This document shows positions 16,453-24,378 of a stretch of DNA of 64,000 bases, in pieces. Each line of letters opens with the position of its first letter. Position 1 is the first letter of the stretch. The stretch spans positions 1,860,001-1,924,000 of the forward strand of contig OZ245869.1 of assembly GCA_965229355.1 (NCBI GenBank), read 5' to 3'. A program made the position numbers and the translations under genes. The DNA is from GCA-2737725 sp965229355. GTDB taxonomy: Bacteria; Pseudomonadota; Alphaproteobacteria; Rhodospirillales; Rhodospirillaceae. Below the pieces are notes generated by a model. The model searched no databases. It had not been told where the DNA came from and saw only the letters and a list, made by a program, of their open reading frames with translations.

Positions 16453-16480
16453 AAAAGCCGGGCGTTTAAGCCCGGCTTTT
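16453..16480. terminator. Bidirectional intrinsic terminator between phaB and spt
   Basis: Perfect 11-bp arms AAAAGCCGGGC (16453-16463) and GCCCGGCTTTT (16470-16480) with a 6-nt loop. A-run before and T-run after make it functional in both directions, ending phaB on plus and the ceramide operon on minus. Confidence 0.9.
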
Positions 16481-16502
16481 GAATTTGTATGTGGCTTTAA
16501 GA

Positions 16503-17729
16503 TTAGCCGACAGCAACGCGCTTGGTGGTTTCCAGCAGGCCGAGCTTGCCCGCAACTTCCGTGAACACGCCAATCACGTGATTGATTTGCTCTTCGGTGT
16601 GGGCCGCGCACAGGCTGCAACGCAGCAGCGAGTAACCATGCGGCGTGGCTGGCGGGAAGGCCAAGTTCACGTATACACCCGCTTCGATCAGACCTTGCCA
16701 GAACGCGACGCAGGTTTGCGGATCGGGTGCCACCACAGCCACAACCGGGCTGATGTCGCTGGCAACCTTCAAGCCCGCATCAATCAAGCCTTTGTGCAGC
16801 ATCTTGGCGTTGCGCATCAAACGGGTACGCAAGGCCCCGCCATTTTTCACCAAGCCCAAGTTTACTTTGGCTGATGCAACCACTGAAGGCGGCAATGAGG
16901 CGGTGAAGATGTAAGCGCGGCAGACGTAGCGCAGCATTTCGAAATCAGGGTAGCTGGAGACGACGAAGCCGCCCACAGTGCCAACCGATTTCGAGAACGT
17001 GCCGACGATGAAATCAACGTCTTCTTCGCAGCCCACTTCTTCCGGCAAGCCACGGCCATAACGACCCAGCACGCCCATCGAGTGCGCTTCGTCGCTGAGC
17101 AGGTAGGTATTTTCGTATTTCTTTTTGATGGCGACGATGTCAGCCAGCGGAGCCTTATCGCCGAGCATTGAATAAATGCCTTCGATGACGATCAGCTTGT
17201 TGCCCGGCTTGTCGGCCAAACGTGCCAAGCGCTTATCCAAGTCAGCGGCATCGTTGTGCTTGAAACGGATGATCTCGGCTTGGCTTTGGCGCACGCCGTC
17301 ATAGATCGAGGCATGGCAGTCAGCGTCCATGATGATGTAGTCGCCAGGACCCATCAGTGTGGAGAGCACGCCGGCATTGGCCAAGAAGCCGGTCGAGAAC
17401 ACAATGGCGTGCTCTTTACCGAAGAAGTCGCACAGCGCGTGTTCCAATTCTTTGTGACCGGCATAGGTGCCGTTCAGCAAACGCGAGCCCGTGGTGCCCG
17501 TGCCGAAGTCATCCAGCGCATCATGTGCAGCCTTCAAAGCTTCGGGCGCGAATGTCAGGCCCAAATAATTGTTCGTGCCGCACAGAATTGTGCGACGGTT
17601 GCCAATGATGGCTTCCGTTTGTGAGAGCACTTGATCCATGCGCACATTGAACGGGTCCGGGCCACCATTGCTGACGATGGCGGAGCGCTGCGTCTTAATG
17701 TTCGCGAAACGATCGAAAATACCAGCCAT
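16503..17729 (-). CDS. spt: Serine palmitoyltransferase (alpha-oxoamine synthase family)
   Basis: A 408-residue PLP enzyme. It condenses L-serine with an activated fatty acyl chain to 3-ketosphinganine, the first step of sphingolipid synthesis. PLP-lysine is K247 (GTFSKSVGTVGGF); H139 stacks on the cofactor, D213 and H216 (SDEAHSMGV) bind it, and GTTGSRLLNGT is conserved. On sequence alone KBL or BioF are possible, but the neighbours (carrier protein, epimerase-like reductase, acyl-ACP synthetase) match the Caulobacter ceramide cluster. Start at 17729 (MAGIFDRFA) drops a non-conserved 18-residue extension. It is the last gene of the operon. Confidence 0.88.
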   Translation of the reverse strand: MAGIFDRFANIKTQRSAIVSNGGPDPFNVRMDQVLSQTEAIIGNRRTILCGTNNYLGLTFAPEALKAAHDALDDFGTGTTGSRLLNGTYAGHKELEHALCDFFGKEHAIVFSTGFLANAGVLSTLMGPGDYIIMDADCHASIYDGVRQSQAEIIRFKHNDAADLDKRLARLADKPGNKLIVIEGIYSMLGDKAPLADIVAIKKKYENTYLLSDEAHSMGVLGRYGRGLPEEVGCEEDVDFIVGTFSKSVGTVGGFVVSSYPDFEMLRYVCRAYIFTASLPPSVVASAKVNLGLVKNGGALRTRLMRNAKMLHKGLIDAGLKVASDISPVVAVVAPDPQTCVAFWQGLIEAGVYVNLAFPPATPHGYSLLRCSLCAAHTEEQINHVIGVFTEVAGKLGLLETTKRVAVG

Positions 17730-17817
17730 GAGCTTAAAACCTTTGTTCCTTTGTGAACCGTCGCCTGAGCGGCAGACGTTCATGTGAGTAGACGTCGAAA
17801 GAGCCCCTAAGCCCTTT

Positions 17818-18075
17818 TTAGGCCTTCACAATTTTTTCAACAGCCACGGCCAGTTGAGCAATCGTCGTGATATCCGGCAGTAAATTCATCGGCACCGAAA
17901 TATCGAAACGGTCCTCGACCGTAGCCACGAACTCCATCACCACCAGAGAGTCGAAGTTCAGGTCTTCGCTGAACCGCGTCTCAGGCTTGAGGTCCACTCC
18001 GGTTTTGTTGAAAGGGCTTAAGAGTTCTAACAGGACCGCAAAAGTCTCAGGCGAATAGTCACCACTTGCGGCCAT
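17818..18075 (-). CDS. acpR: Acyl carrier protein for ceramide synthesis (AcpR-like)
   Basis: An 85-residue acyl carrier protein. The phosphopantetheine site is the Ser of DSLVVMEF (S43 in this numbering), inside the usual four-helix pattern, preceded by FSEDLNF. It is not the housekeeping AcpP (which has the DSLDTVEL form), so a dedicated acyl donor for the adjacent serine palmitoyltransferase is inferred, as shown for AcpR in Caulobacter. Start at 18075 has a GAG-type ribosome site 6 nt upstream; an in-frame ATG at 18096 without one would add seven residues. Gaps of about 90-115 bp separate it from both neighbours. Confidence 0.85.
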   Translation of the reverse strand: MAASGDYSPETFAVLLELLSPFNKTGVDLKPETRFSEDLNFDSLVVMEFVATVEDRFDISVPMNLLPDITTIAQLAVAVEKIVKA

Positions 18076-18191
18076 GTCACTCTCTAACCAATCCATTAAA
18101 CCAACTGGCCCGGCTTCTTGTTTCGCGGTGCAACCCGCTTTGAGCCTTGTCCAGAAGGGCTATTGGGGGGGAATGACGGAAAAATGACAAA

Positions 18192-19157
18192 TCAACTTAG
18201 GCTGTAACTCTTTAACAAGCCTTGTGAAATTGCCCAATTCACAGTGTTTTTGAAGCCTTTGGCGATATCCCAGGCCGGAACCCACCCTGGCACTCCACTT
18301 CCGTGGGCCACCCAGTCGCAGTGCAGCATTTCGGCGACTTTATCCCAACTCAAAGTCGTGGGGGTGCGGGTCAAAAGTGCCCCAACCGACCCAATCCCCC
18401 CGGCAATGTACAGAATCGGGGCGGGCAGGGGGATCACGCGGGGGTTGGTCTGAACGGCCTCCCCGGCGGCGGCAATCACGGTGGCCCAGTCGTAGCCCTG
18501 GGGGTGGCCATCATCGATCTCGATGGGTTGGCCGGGGTCGTCCCGAAGGGGCAGCAGATTGAGGATGGCCGACACCACATCTTCCACATGGATCAGCGAC
18601 ACTCTGCTTTCTGGATTTGGCGGAACCAAGCCAAAGCCTTTTGCAGCCATCTGGAAGATGCGCAAGGTTTCGCGGTCACCGGGGCCATAGACGGCAGGCG
18701 GCCGGATGATGCTGACCGACATGTTGCGCTGATAGAACTTTAAAACCTTCTCGGCCTGATATTTGCTGGCGGCATAGTTCGACAGGCGCGGCTCGCGGGC
18801 GGCCAATGACGAGATATGAATAAAGCGCGGTGGCTCGGGCTGTTCGGCAGCGGCTTCGGCCAGGCGGCGCGTGCCGCTGACGTTCTGTTCAAAAAAATCA
18901 TCGCGGCTGAGGGCTTTGATTGCACCGGCCAGATGAATCACCCCGTCGCAGTCGCGGACCAGCTCACGCAACGATACGCCGTTTTCTAATGATCCCTGCA
19001 CCCAGGTCAGTGTTCCAGCCAGATCGTCTTCAACAGTCGTCGGGGCTTGTCGGGTCAGCGCTTTCACGTTGGCGCCATCGCGGCGCAACGCATGCACCAA
19101 ATGCCGACCAATAAATCCTGTCGCACCCGTCACAGCAATGGTGGCGGTTGTGCTCAT
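18192..19157 (-). CDS. cerR: NAD-dependent epimerase/dehydratase family ceramide reductase (CerR-like)
   Basis: A 321-residue extended short-chain dehydrogenase. The nucleotide-binding motif is TGATGFIGRHLV (G11, G14, G17), with HLAGAIKA and SSLAA, and the catalytic pair Y128 and K132 (NYAASKYQAEK). In Caulobacter the homologue in the same operon position reduces the 3-keto group of the sphingoid base or ketoceramide, giving dihydroceramide. Here it starts 2 bp after the stop of the upstream acyl-ACP synthetase, so the two are translated from one message. Start at 19157 is chosen since the longer frame lies inside that upstream gene. Confidence 0.85.
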   Translation of the reverse strand: MSTTATIAVTGATGFIGRHLVHALRRDGANVKALTRQAPTTVEDDLAGTLTWVQGSLENGVSLRELVRDCDGVIHLAGAIKALSRDDFFEQNVSGTRRLAEAAAEQPEPPRFIHISSLAAREPRLSNYAASKYQAEKVLKFYQRNMSVSIIRPPAVYGPGDRETLRIFQMAAKGFGLVPPNPESRVSLIHVEDVVSAILNLLPLRDDPGQPIEIDDGHPQGYDWATVIAAAGEAVQTNPRVIPLPAPILYIAGGIGSVGALLTRTPTTLSWDKVAEMLHCDWVAHGSGVPGWVPAWDIAKGFKNTVNWAISQGLLKSYSLS

Positions 19158-19159
19158 AC

Positions 19160-20959
19160 TTAGATTGTTCCAGCGTCGAGCGCTTGGATCTCGCCTGCGA
19201 TGAACATGGTCTTGGCTTTGCCGCGGGCGAGTTTGCCCGATGTTGTCTTGGGCAAGCTGCGCGCAGGCACCAGCACCACATCGCACATAATTCCCACGCT
19301 CTCGTTCACGCGGGCTTTCACGTCATTGATCAACGCCGTGCGTTCATCAGCTTTCGTGGCGCGGCATTGCACCAGAATTGTGGGGCGCTCGGTGCCTTTG
19401 TCGTCCACCAAAACAATCGCAGCGCTGTCGCCCGAGCGCATATCGTTCATGTGTTCGACCGTCCATTCAATATCTTGCGGCCAAACGTTGCGGCCGTTGA
19501 CGATCATCATGTCTTTGGCACGGCCAACAATCACCAATTGCTCGCCCAGCCAGTAGCCCAAGTCACCAGTGTCCAGCCAGCCATCTTGCACGGCTTCGGC
19601 GGTTGCTTCCGGGTTATTGTAGTAACCGGTCATGACGCTGGGCCCTGCGAAGTAGACACGGCCAATCTCGCGCTGCCCCAACACGCGGCTGGTTTCTTCA
19701 TCGCGGATTTCAACCTTGTGACCTTTAATCACCACGCCGCAGCCGACAAACGTGCGGCCTTGCAGCGAACCATCATCAGGCACAGGTTTCGCGATGTGCG
19801 TGGCCAAGCCATCTTTTGCGATGTGATCAAGCGTTAAACCAGTCATCGGTGTGCTGAAGGACACACCCAGCACGCATTCGGCCAAGCCATAGCTGCCGTT
19901 AAATGCTTTGTCCCTGAAGCCGTAGGGTTTGAATGCTTCACCAAATAATTGCATGACTTGCGGCTTAATCATTTCGCCGCCAATGCCAGCCACACGCCAT
20001 GTCGACAAATCCACGCCCACCGAACCTTCGGGCATGGTTTGAATGCGGCGCGCACACAATTCGTAACCAAACGACGGCGCATAAGACATCGTCGCTTTGT
20101 TTTCGCTGATCAAGCGCAACCACGTCAGCGGACGGCGCGCGAAATCTTCAGTGGCCAAATAGTCGGTGGTGGTTTGCGAGGTCATCACAGCCAGCATGAA
20201 GCCGACCAACCCCATATCATGGAAGAACGGCAGCCACGACACAGCGCGTTCACCCGGCTTGCAATCCACGGCCACATTCATTGCGCCCGCGTTGGCTAAG
20301 AGTGCTTTGTGCGTCACGCATACGCCGGTCGGAAAGCGCGTCGAGCCCGAACTGTATTGAATGTATGAAAGTTCGTCCGCCTTTGCTTTGTGCAGGTCAC
20401 CTTTGCCCTCGGCCCATGTCGCCACATCATTATATGTGCCGATGTGCGCAACATCGCAGCCTTCAGAGGCTTCAGTAATGAGTGGCAAATAATCCGCAGG
20501 GCCAAACAACATGCGCGGTGTCGCGGATGTCACCTGATTGCGAATTTGCGAAATGTAATTGTCGCGGCGGCCAAAGGCGGTTGGCAGCGGCATCGGCACG
20601 GGAATAATCCCGGCATACTGACACGCGAAAAAGTGAGCCAAAAATTCAGGGGCGGTCGCCGCCAATAAAGCCACACGCTCGCCGGGCTTCACACCAGCGG
20701 CGTTCAAACGTAGCGCGTGATCTACAGCTTGATCGCGCAATTCGCGGAACGGCAGAACGCGGGTGAGATCGCCGCGCGCGGAATAGAAGTTAAAGCCCGT
20801 CTCGCCCTTTGCCGCATAATCCAAGGCAGCCGTCAGATTCTCGAAATCCGAGTTCAGTTTTTTCAGTGTGGCGTTGTCCGTCGGGGTCGCGCGCAAAGCG
20901 GGCGTACGCTCGTTGGACGTACCCTCTGCGGACGTCGATGGTGTGGTCGTTTGCGGCAT
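19160..20959 (-). CDS. aasR: Fatty acyl-AMP ligase / acyl-ACP synthetase (AasR-like)
   Basis: A 599-residue adenylate-forming enzyme. The ATP-binding motif YSSGSTRFPTGV is at 202-213, GLAECVLG and DTGDLGYW follow, and the C-terminal lysine is K576 (TTSGKLARGK). The pattern is that of fatty acyl-AMP ligases that load acyl carrier proteins rather than CoA. As first gene of the cluster it probably charges the carrier protein two genes downstream with a long acyl chain for serine palmitoyltransferase. The N-terminus (residues 1-30) is Thr/Pro-rich and poorly conserved-looking. It is divergent from the hydrolase gene at 21075. Confidence 0.88.
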   Translation of the reverse strand: MPQTTTPSTSAEGTSNERTPALRATPTDNATLKKLNSDFENLTAALDYAAKGETGFNFYSARGDLTRVLPFRELRDQAVDHALRLNAAGVKPGERVALLAATAPEFLAHFFACQYAGIIPVPMPLPTAFGRRDNYISQIRNQVTSATPRMLFGPADYLPLITEASEGCDVAHIGTYNDVATWAEGKGDLHKAKADELSYIQYSSGSTRFPTGVCVTHKALLANAGAMNVAVDCKPGERAVSWLPFFHDMGLVGFMLAVMTSQTTTDYLATEDFARRPLTWLRLISENKATMSYAPSFGYELCARRIQTMPEGSVGVDLSTWRVAGIGGEMIKPQVMQLFGEAFKPYGFRDKAFNGSYGLAECVLGVSFSTPMTGLTLDHIAKDGLATHIAKPVPDDGSLQGRTFVGCGVVIKGHKVEIRDEETSRVLGQREIGRVYFAGPSVMTGYYNNPEATAEAVQDGWLDTGDLGYWLGEQLVIVGRAKDMMIVNGRNVWPQDIEWTVEHMNDMRSGDSAAIVLVDDKGTERPTILVQCRATKADERTALINDVKARVNESVGIMCDVVLVPARSLPKTTSGKLARGKAKTMFIAGEIQALDAGTI

Positions 20960-21074
20960 GGGCCGGTTTCTCTACACTGCACTGCGCGCGGTCAACTCAC
21001 CGAATGTAACATTTGTTGCAAGATTAATCACAGGCCAAGCGCAGTGCGGGCTACAAAGCGGAAAGGGGTATCAC

Positions 21075-21917
21075 ATGCTGATCGATCGGGCGTTTGTGCG
21101 GCTAGATGAAGGCTTGGTGCATTATCGGTCCTGCGGGCCCGAAAAAGACACCGGGAACACCCCCCTGTATCTGATCCACGCCTCGCCCGCCTCGGCTATC
21201 ACGATGGTGCCGATGATGGGCGAATTGGGCAAAACGCGGCGCTGCATTGCGCCGGACACCTTGGGCAATGGCGACTCTGTTGGGCCTGCCTTGGATGCGC
21301 CCGAGATGGACTACTATGCCGACAGCGTTGCGCGCATTCTCGATAAGCTGAAGCTCGATAAAGTTGATCTTTATGGCAGCCACACCGGCGCGCACATCAG
21401 TTGCGAATTAGCGATTCGCCACCCTGACCGGGTCCGCAAAATTGTGTTCGATGGCATTGGGATGTTTTCAGTCGAAGACCGTGCGGACTTTTTGAAAAAC
21501 TACGCTCCTGAAATGAAGCCGGACGATTTTGGTACGTACCTGACGTGGGCGTGGAATTTTGTGCGCGATCAGATTCTGTTTTTCCCGTACTTCCGTCGCA
21601 CGCCCGAGTTTCGTCGCCTTGAAGCGTCCATGGCGAAGCCTGAAGTTATTCATACGATTGTGCTGGATGTGTTGAAGGGGCTGACGACCTATCACAAAGG
21701 CTACCGGGCCGCGTTCCGCCATAAGGATTACGAGCGTATTCCGCTGATCACTCAAGCCTTGTTTTGCATGGCAGGCGAAGACGATCCGTTGAAAGACGGC
21801 GTGGACCGCGCACATGCGCTGGCGAAGAATGCCATAAAAGCCATTTTGCCCAGTGAGCGCACGCCAGAGGGTTTGAAGGCAAAAGCAGCGGCTGTTGTGA
21901 AGTTCCTCGACGCTTAA
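21075..21917 (+). CDS. Alpha/beta hydrolase-fold protein with His in the nucleophile position
   Basis: A 280-residue alpha/beta hydrolase. The oxyanion region is LIHASPAS (about 33-40), the nucleophile elbow reads G101-S-H103-T-G105 instead of G-x-S-x-G, so the usual Ser, Asp or Cys is replaced by His. A cap region (about 130-200) is aromatic and basic. FCMAGEDDPLKDG near 235 is the normal Asp strand. It may be non-hydrolytic or use another mechanism. Start at 21075 has AAGGGG 8 nt upstream; the longer open frame overlaps the divergent ceramide operon. Substrate unknown. Confidence 0.8.
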   Translation: MLIDRAFVRLDEGLVHYRSCGPEKDTGNTPLYLIHASPASAITMVPMMGELGKTRRCIAPDTLGNGDSVGPALDAPEMDYYADSVARILDKLKLDKVDLYGSHTGAHISCELAIRHPDRVRKIVFDGIGMFSVEDRADFLKNYAPEMKPDDFGTYLTWAWNFVRDQILFFPYFRRTPEFRRLEASMAKPEVIHTIVLDVLKGLTTYHKGYRAAFRHKDYERIPLITQALFCMAGEDDPLKDGVDRAHALAKNAIKAILPSERTPEGLKAKAAAVVKFLDA

Positions 21918-21923
21918 GCACGT

Positions 21924-21971
21924 CCGTCACTTTTTTGTGAAGCACATTCCCGTGACGGCGTGTGCTTCACA
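21924..21971 (+). promoter_or_regulatory. Interlocked inverted repeats upstream of the first bufferin gene
   Basis: Two perfect inverted repeats interleave: CCGTCAC (21924-21930) with GTGACGG (21952-21958), and TGTGAAGCACA (21936-21946) with TGTGCTTCACA (21961-21971). They cannot form simple hairpins together, only alternately or as a pseudoknot. No T-run follows. The element ends 45 bp before the first ATG, so a switch-like or operator role in front of the bufferin operon is possible. Confidence 0.5.
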
Positions 21972-22016
21972 CCCGTGTGAATAGATAGCTTTTTGGCAAA
22001 GGTATTTACTTTTGCC

Positions 22017-22340
22017 ATGGCGATGAAAACTCTCTCTCGTTCATTCCTTCATGCCGCAGTCATGGCTGCGGTGGTGTCGACGTGCGGACAGGCTGCTGCA
22101 TCTGAGCAAGTCAAATCCGGTAAAGGGAAAGAAAAGTGCTACGGTGTTGCCAAGGCAGGGGAGAATGGTTGCCAAGCCCTCAGTGGCGCCCACACATGCG
22201 GCGGTTACTCAAGCATCGATTGCCGCGGTGAAAATTGGAAATGGGTGCCCTCGGGAACGTGTCTCAAATTGGGCGGGCAATTGAAGCCTTTTGATGGCTT
22301 TGGTACGCAAGCGTCCGTAACGCCGATCCTGAAGCACTAA
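22017..22340 (+). CDS. Bufferin-like precursor peptide, DUF2282 (first copy)
   Basis: A 107-residue exported protein of the DUF2282 family. A signal peptide (residues about 1-28, ending AAA) is followed by KEKCYGVAKAGENGC, the family signature. Mature-region cysteines are C41, C52, C61, C69 and C82, one more than in the second copy. Bufferins are ribosomally made, modified by a DUF692 enzyme on Cys residues to bind copper, then exported. Start at 22017 (MAMKTLSRS) is preferred to an upstream TTG at 21993; an ATG two codons later is also possible. It precedes the second precursor by 100 bp and probably shares its operon. Confidence 0.8.
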   Translation: MAMKTLSRSFLHAAVMAAVVSTCGQAAASEQVKSGKGKEKCYGVAKAGENGCQALSGAHTCGGYSSIDCRGENWKWVPSGTCLKLGGQLKPFDGFGTQASVTPILKH

Positions 22341-22385
22341 GTCTTTAGAAAATTTTTCCAGCCTCATGACGTACGCGTGATGGGC

Positions 22386-22426
22386 AGACAAAGCGCGCTC
22401 TGGTAAAACACTTACGTGCTTTGTCT
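22386..22426 (+). promoter_or_regulatory. Hairpin in the leader of the second bufferin gene
   Basis: Perfect 9-bp arms AGACAAAGC (22386-22394) and GCTTTGTCT (22418-22426) with a 23-nt loop. The right arm ends 3 bp before the GGGAGG ribosome site of the gene at 22441, where it could influence translation or message processing between the two precursors. Confidence 0.45.
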
Positions 22427-22440
22427 CTGGGAGGACTGCA

Positions 22441-22740
22441 ATGTCTGCACTGAATTTCAAAATGATCGCCGCTGCTGTGGCCGGCGCTGTCGCGACCACC
22501 GCCTTAACCGCGCCGGCGTTTGCCGCTGACGCTAAAACAGAAAAATGCTTTGGCGTCGCCAAAGCGGGTGAGAACGCCTGTGCATCAGCCAACGGCTCGC
22601 ACGGCTGCACCGGCCAGGCCAAAGTCGATTATGATGGCCAAGAGTGGAAAATGGTTGAGGTCGGCACCTGCGAGAAGTTGGGCGGCCAAACCAAAGGCTT
22701 CGCAGGCGTCGGTAAGGGCGAAGCGAAAAAAGGCGGTTAA
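22441..22740 (+). CDS. bufA: Bufferin precursor peptide BufA, DUF2282 (second copy)
   Basis: A 99-residue precursor. The Sec signal peptide covers residues 1-28 (APAFA), then TEKCFGVAKAGENAC and HGCTG, with four cysteines C36, C47, C56 and C77 as in BufA1 proteins. The C-terminus is a Gly/Lys-rich tail. In the family, a DUF692 enzyme converts Cys residues to sulfur heterocycles that sequester copper; an N-terminal Sec signal on a RiPP precursor is the unusual trait of the group. A strong ribosome site (GGAGG, 7 nt) precedes it. It lies directly upstream of the DUF692 and DUF2063 genes. Confidence 0.88.
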   Translation: MSALNFKMIAAAVAGAVATTALTAPAFAADAKTEKCFGVAKAGENACASANGSHGCTGQAKVDYDGQEWKMVEVGTCEKLGGQTKGFAGVGKGEAKKGG

Positions 22741-22760
22741 TTCGCTCCTCGCTTAACTTG

Positions 22761-23642
22761 ATGTCGCGAACAGATAAAACAAGCCCGATCCCTGTTGCTA
22801 CGGGGGTCGGGCTTCGTATTCAGCACATGCCGCTGTTGGCCAATGATGCGGACGATGCACCGCTGCGTGCCCCATGGCTTGAAATTCATAATGAGAATTT
22901 TTTAAATGCCGGTGGCGCGCGTTTGGCGATGCTTGATGTTATTGCCGCACGCTACCCCATCAGTTGCCATGGTGTGGGATTGTCGCTGGGGTCTGCTGAA
23001 GGGCTTGATCAAGCCCACCTTCAAAGGCTCGCGCGATTGTTCGAACGGGTAAAGCCAGCCCTCATCTCTGAACATTTAGCGTGGTCTGTGGTGGATGGCG
23101 CATATTTGAACGATCTGCTGCCGGTGCCATATACAGTCGAAGCCTTGCGCATTGTCTGCGACAACGTCAGTCGCGCACAGGACGCGTTTGGTCGAAAAAT
23201 ATTGGTCGAAAATCCGTCATCGTATGTGCAGTTTTCTGAAAGCACGATGCCCGAGTGGGCGTTCTTAGCGGAACTTGCTCACAACACGGGCTGTGGCTTG
23301 CTGTTGGATGTGAACAACGTCTACGTCAGCGCGGCTAATAACGCTTTCGATGCGGCCGAGTATCTGCGCCATATTCCCGCCGATGCCGTGGGCGAGATTC
23401 ATTTGGCGGGGCATTCGATTGACGATGGTGGCACAGAGCGCATTCTAATCGACACACACAGCACGTATGTCAGCGATCCCGTATGGGCACTCTATGCGGC
23501 TGCCATGAAACATGTGGGCCACAAGCCCACACTGATCGAGTGGGACTTGGATCTGCCTGCGTTCGATGAATTACAAAAGGAAGCGGCGCGCGCTCAAACG
23601 TTGATGGATCAGCATGAGCGGCAGGTGCCCCATGTTGCTTGA
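22761..23642 (+). CDS. bufB: DUF692 multinuclear non-heme iron oxidative enzyme (MNIO) BufB
   Basis: A 293-residue TIM-barrel enzyme expected to modify cysteines of the two upstream precursors. Likely iron ligands and family motifs: EIHNENF (E41), H70 (CHGVGLSLG), E104 and H105 (ISEHLAWS), E150 and N151 (VENPSSY), D183, N185, N186 (LLDVNNVYVSA), H214 and H218 (EIHLAGHS), D231 and H233 (IDTHS) and E260 (LIEWDLDLP). These are all present, so it should be active. Start at 22761 replaces a TTG immediately before it. Its stop overlaps the start of the DUF2063 gene by 11 nt. Confidence 0.9.
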   Translation: MSRTDKTSPIPVATGVGLRIQHMPLLANDADDAPLRAPWLEIHNENFLNAGGARLAMLDVIAARYPISCHGVGLSLGSAEGLDQAHLQRLARLFERVKPALISEHLAWSVVDGAYLNDLLPVPYTVEALRIVCDNVSRAQDAFGRKILVENPSSYVQFSESTMPEWAFLAELAHNTGCGLLLDVNNVYVSAANNAFDAAEYLRHIPADAVGEIHLAGHSIDDGGTERILIDTHSTYVSDPVWALYAAAMKHVGHKPTLIEWDLDLPAFDELQKEAARAQTLMDQHERQVPHVA

Positions 23643-24354
23643 AGTACAGCGCGCGTTCAAAGCATCCGTTACAGGTGTTGATGGGGCGATCTCGCGTCGG
23701 TTGGCTGTTCATCGCAATAATGTGCAGAAGAGTTTGGTGGATGTGCTGGCGGCTGCTTTCCCCGTCGTGCAACGCATGGTGGGCGAACCGTTCTTTTATG
23801 CGCTGGCGCGTGATTTCGCCGTGACGCATCTGCCCGCCGTCCCACAGCTTTCGTTATATGGTGCAGACTTTGCCGCATTCATTGCAACACATCAGCACGC
23901 GCAACAACTTGCCTATCTTGCCGATGTCGCCCGGTTGGAATGGGCGCGGGGCGAAGCTTACTTTGCGGTCGATGCATACCCTCTTCATCCGCAAAGCCTT
24001 GTTGCGATTGACGCCGATGCTTTGCCAAAGGCAAAGCTTTCACTTCATCCAGCTGCCCGGTTGGTCAGTTCCAGGTTTCCCATTCACGCCATTTGGGCGG
24101 CGCACCAATCAGACAGTAATGACGTCGCTCACATCGATATGTCGGTTTCAGAAAATGTTCTGATCAGCCGTCCGCAGTATCAGGTGTTTGTGCGCCTGAT
24201 TACGCCGGCAGATGCTGCCTTTGTCGGTGCCTGCCTTAGTGGCGCAACGTTAAACGATGCAACGGTTGCCGCATTAGGTGTCGACGAACGTTTTGATTTG
24301 CAGGCTGTGCTTCAGCAACATTTGGAATTCGGAACATTCAGCGCAGTTACGTAA
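23632..24354 (+). CDS. bufC: DUF2063 precursor-recognition partner protein BufC
   Basis: A 240-residue protein. The N-terminal DUF2063 domain begins with a helix carrying RLAVHRNNVQKSLVDVLAAA and FPVVQRMVGEPFF, the family hallmarks; the second half is a more variable beta-rich part similar in layout to other BufC/HvfC proteins. It forms a complex with the DUF692 enzyme and presents the precursor. Start at 23632 (MLLEVQRAF) has AGG 7 nt upstream and overlaps bufB, indicating coupled translation; an ATG at 23614 is also in frame. No DoxX-like BufD follows. Confidence 0.88.
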   Translation: MLLEVQRAFKASVTGVDGAISRRLAVHRNNVQKSLVDVLAAAFPVVQRMVGEPFFYALARDFAVTHLPAVPQLSLYGADFAAFIATHQHAQQLAYLADVARLEWARGEAYFAVDAYPLHPQSLVAIDADALPKAKLSLHPAARLVSSRFPIHAIWAAHQSDSNDVAHIDMSVSENVLISRPQYQVFVRLITPADAAFVGACLSGATLNDATVAALGVDERFDLQAVLQQHLEFGTFSAVT

Positions 24355-24368
24355 TCCGCGCTGAATGT
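24334..24368. terminator. Hairpin at the end of the bufferin operon
   Basis: Perfect 11-bp arms ACATTCAGCGC (24334-24344) and GCGCTGAATGT (24358-24368) around a 13-nt loop that contains the bufC stop codon. It sits between two convergent genes. The following sequence is T-rich (CTTGTTGCTGTT) but not a clean T-run. Confidence 0.55.
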
Positions 24369-24378
24369 CTTGTTGCTG

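Noticed and set aside
16503..17729. BioF (7-keto-8-aminopelargonate synthase) or KBL instead of Spt
   Set aside because: No biotin or threonine-degradation genes nearby; the adjacent dedicated carrier protein, acyl-ACP synthetase and reductase match the ceramide cluster.
21936..21971. Hairpin after the alpha/beta hydrolase as a terminator
   Set aside because: The T-run precedes rather than follows the hairpin on the coding strand, and a second interleaved repeat suggests a different role; kept only as a regulatory candidate.
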